Made by a program: the position numbers and the translations under genes. Below, piece by piece: positions 5,511 to 5,638 of a DNA stretch of 5,638 nt. The DNA comes from Phycisphaerae bacterium (GTDB taxonomy: Bacteria > Planctomycetota > Phycisphaerae > Sedimentisphaerales > Anaerobacaceae), in NCBI GenBank assembly GCA_030630315.1, contig DAOVNI010000121.1:1-5638 (forward strand), in the 5' to 3' direction. The notes beneath the pieces were generated by a model. It was not told where the DNA came from. It saw only the letters and a list, made by a program, of their open reading frames with translations, and ran no database searches. How positions within the stretch are numbered: the first letter of the stretch is position 1; the number at the start of each line of letters is the position of its first letter.

Positions 5511-5596
5511 TAATCTCTCCGCGAAACCTGTGGCTAAAAATAAAAAAATCTCCACCTCAAAGCCCTCTTTCAAAAACCACGATTCTTAAAGCACTC

Positions 5597-5622
5597 TATA
5601 AGTATATATGCATATACTTATA
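5597..5622. promoter_or_regulatory. Perfect 11-bp inverted repeat, candidate operator
   Basis: TATAAGTATAT (5597-5607) and ATATACTTATA (5612-5622) are exact reverse complements around ATGC. The site is a 26-nt dyad in very AT-rich DNA just before the window's end. Its symmetry and AT-richness fit an operator bound by a dimeric regulator, overlapping a promoter for a gene to the right (TATACC-like hexamers occur in it); no gene is visible to confirm this. Confidence 0.55.
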
Positions 5623-5638
5623 CCACTTTTACTTATTA

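Larger units (their letters stand above)
5305..5638. other. Non-coding, repeat-dense region after the gene cluster
   Basis: No open frame on either strand here has a recognisable domain. The region holds a 21-nt direct repeat pair (5332-5352, 5378-5398), a 14-nt direct repeat pair (5424-5437, 5497-5510) bracketing a 45-nt imperfect hairpin, and an AT-rich tail with a perfect inverted repeat (5597-5622). No intrinsic terminator with a T-run follows the methyltransferase gene. GC falls along it: 24/60 in 5521-5580 and 14/58 in the last 58 bases. Confidence 0.7.

Noticed and set aside
5406..5513. Small + strand open frame of 35 codons (starts MSIENPTLVHF, ends GRHFSSL) covering the hairpin and both 14-nt repeats
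   Set aside because: Weak ribosome binding site, no known family, and the two repeat copies fall in different frames within it, so the repeats are not preserved as protein. Conservation data would be needed to revive it.

Overview
The window reads as part of a bacterial chromosome, most likely from the Planctomycetota (Phycisphaerae-like) or a neighbouring PVC-group lineage. This is an inference from three things: a Tat-exported Gfo/Idh/MocA protein of a kind abundant in those phyla, a dimeric-type glycyl-tRNA synthetase, and an AsnRS with a long inserted helical hairpin. No rRNA or other strong taxonomic marker is present. All six recognisable genes are on the + strand with gaps of a few tens of bases or overlaps, so they could be one transcript.

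Layout: 1-1041 is the C-terminal two thirds or so of a class II glycyl-tRNA synthetase, cut by the window edge. 1046-1761 is a two-gene HEPN plus minimal nucleotidyltransferase (MNT) cassette of toxin-antitoxin type. It overlaps internally by 22 nt and is visibly more AT-rich than its neighbours. 1809-3320 is an asparaginyl-tRNA synthetase, complete, with an unusual antiparallel coiled-coil-like insertion. 3343-4620 is a Tat-signal Gfo/Idh/MocA-family protein in which the usual EKP lysine motif is replaced by a VPAA-type motif. 4642-5304 is a small class I SAM-dependent methyltransferase-like protein. 5305-5638 has no convincing gene. It holds two pairs of direct repeats, a 45-nt imperfect hairpin bracketed by one of those pairs, and, in the very AT-rich last 60 bases, a perfect 11-bp inverted repeat that looks like an operator or promoter element for something beyond the window.

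How they fit together: the two tRNA synthetases are housekeeping translation genes. The HEPN/MNT pair sits between them with almost no spacing (4 nt after glyS; the MNT stop codon overlaps a possible GTG start of asnS), so it would be co-transcribed with them. This is either a recent cassette insertion tolerated because it is in phase with the operon, or a functional link between tRNA charging and an RNA-targeting HEPN module. The sequence alone does not decide between these. The Gfo/Idh-like protein and the methyltransferase have no evident pathway link to the synthetases. The most interesting parts are the cassette's placement, the AsnRS insertion and the repeat-dense 3' region.
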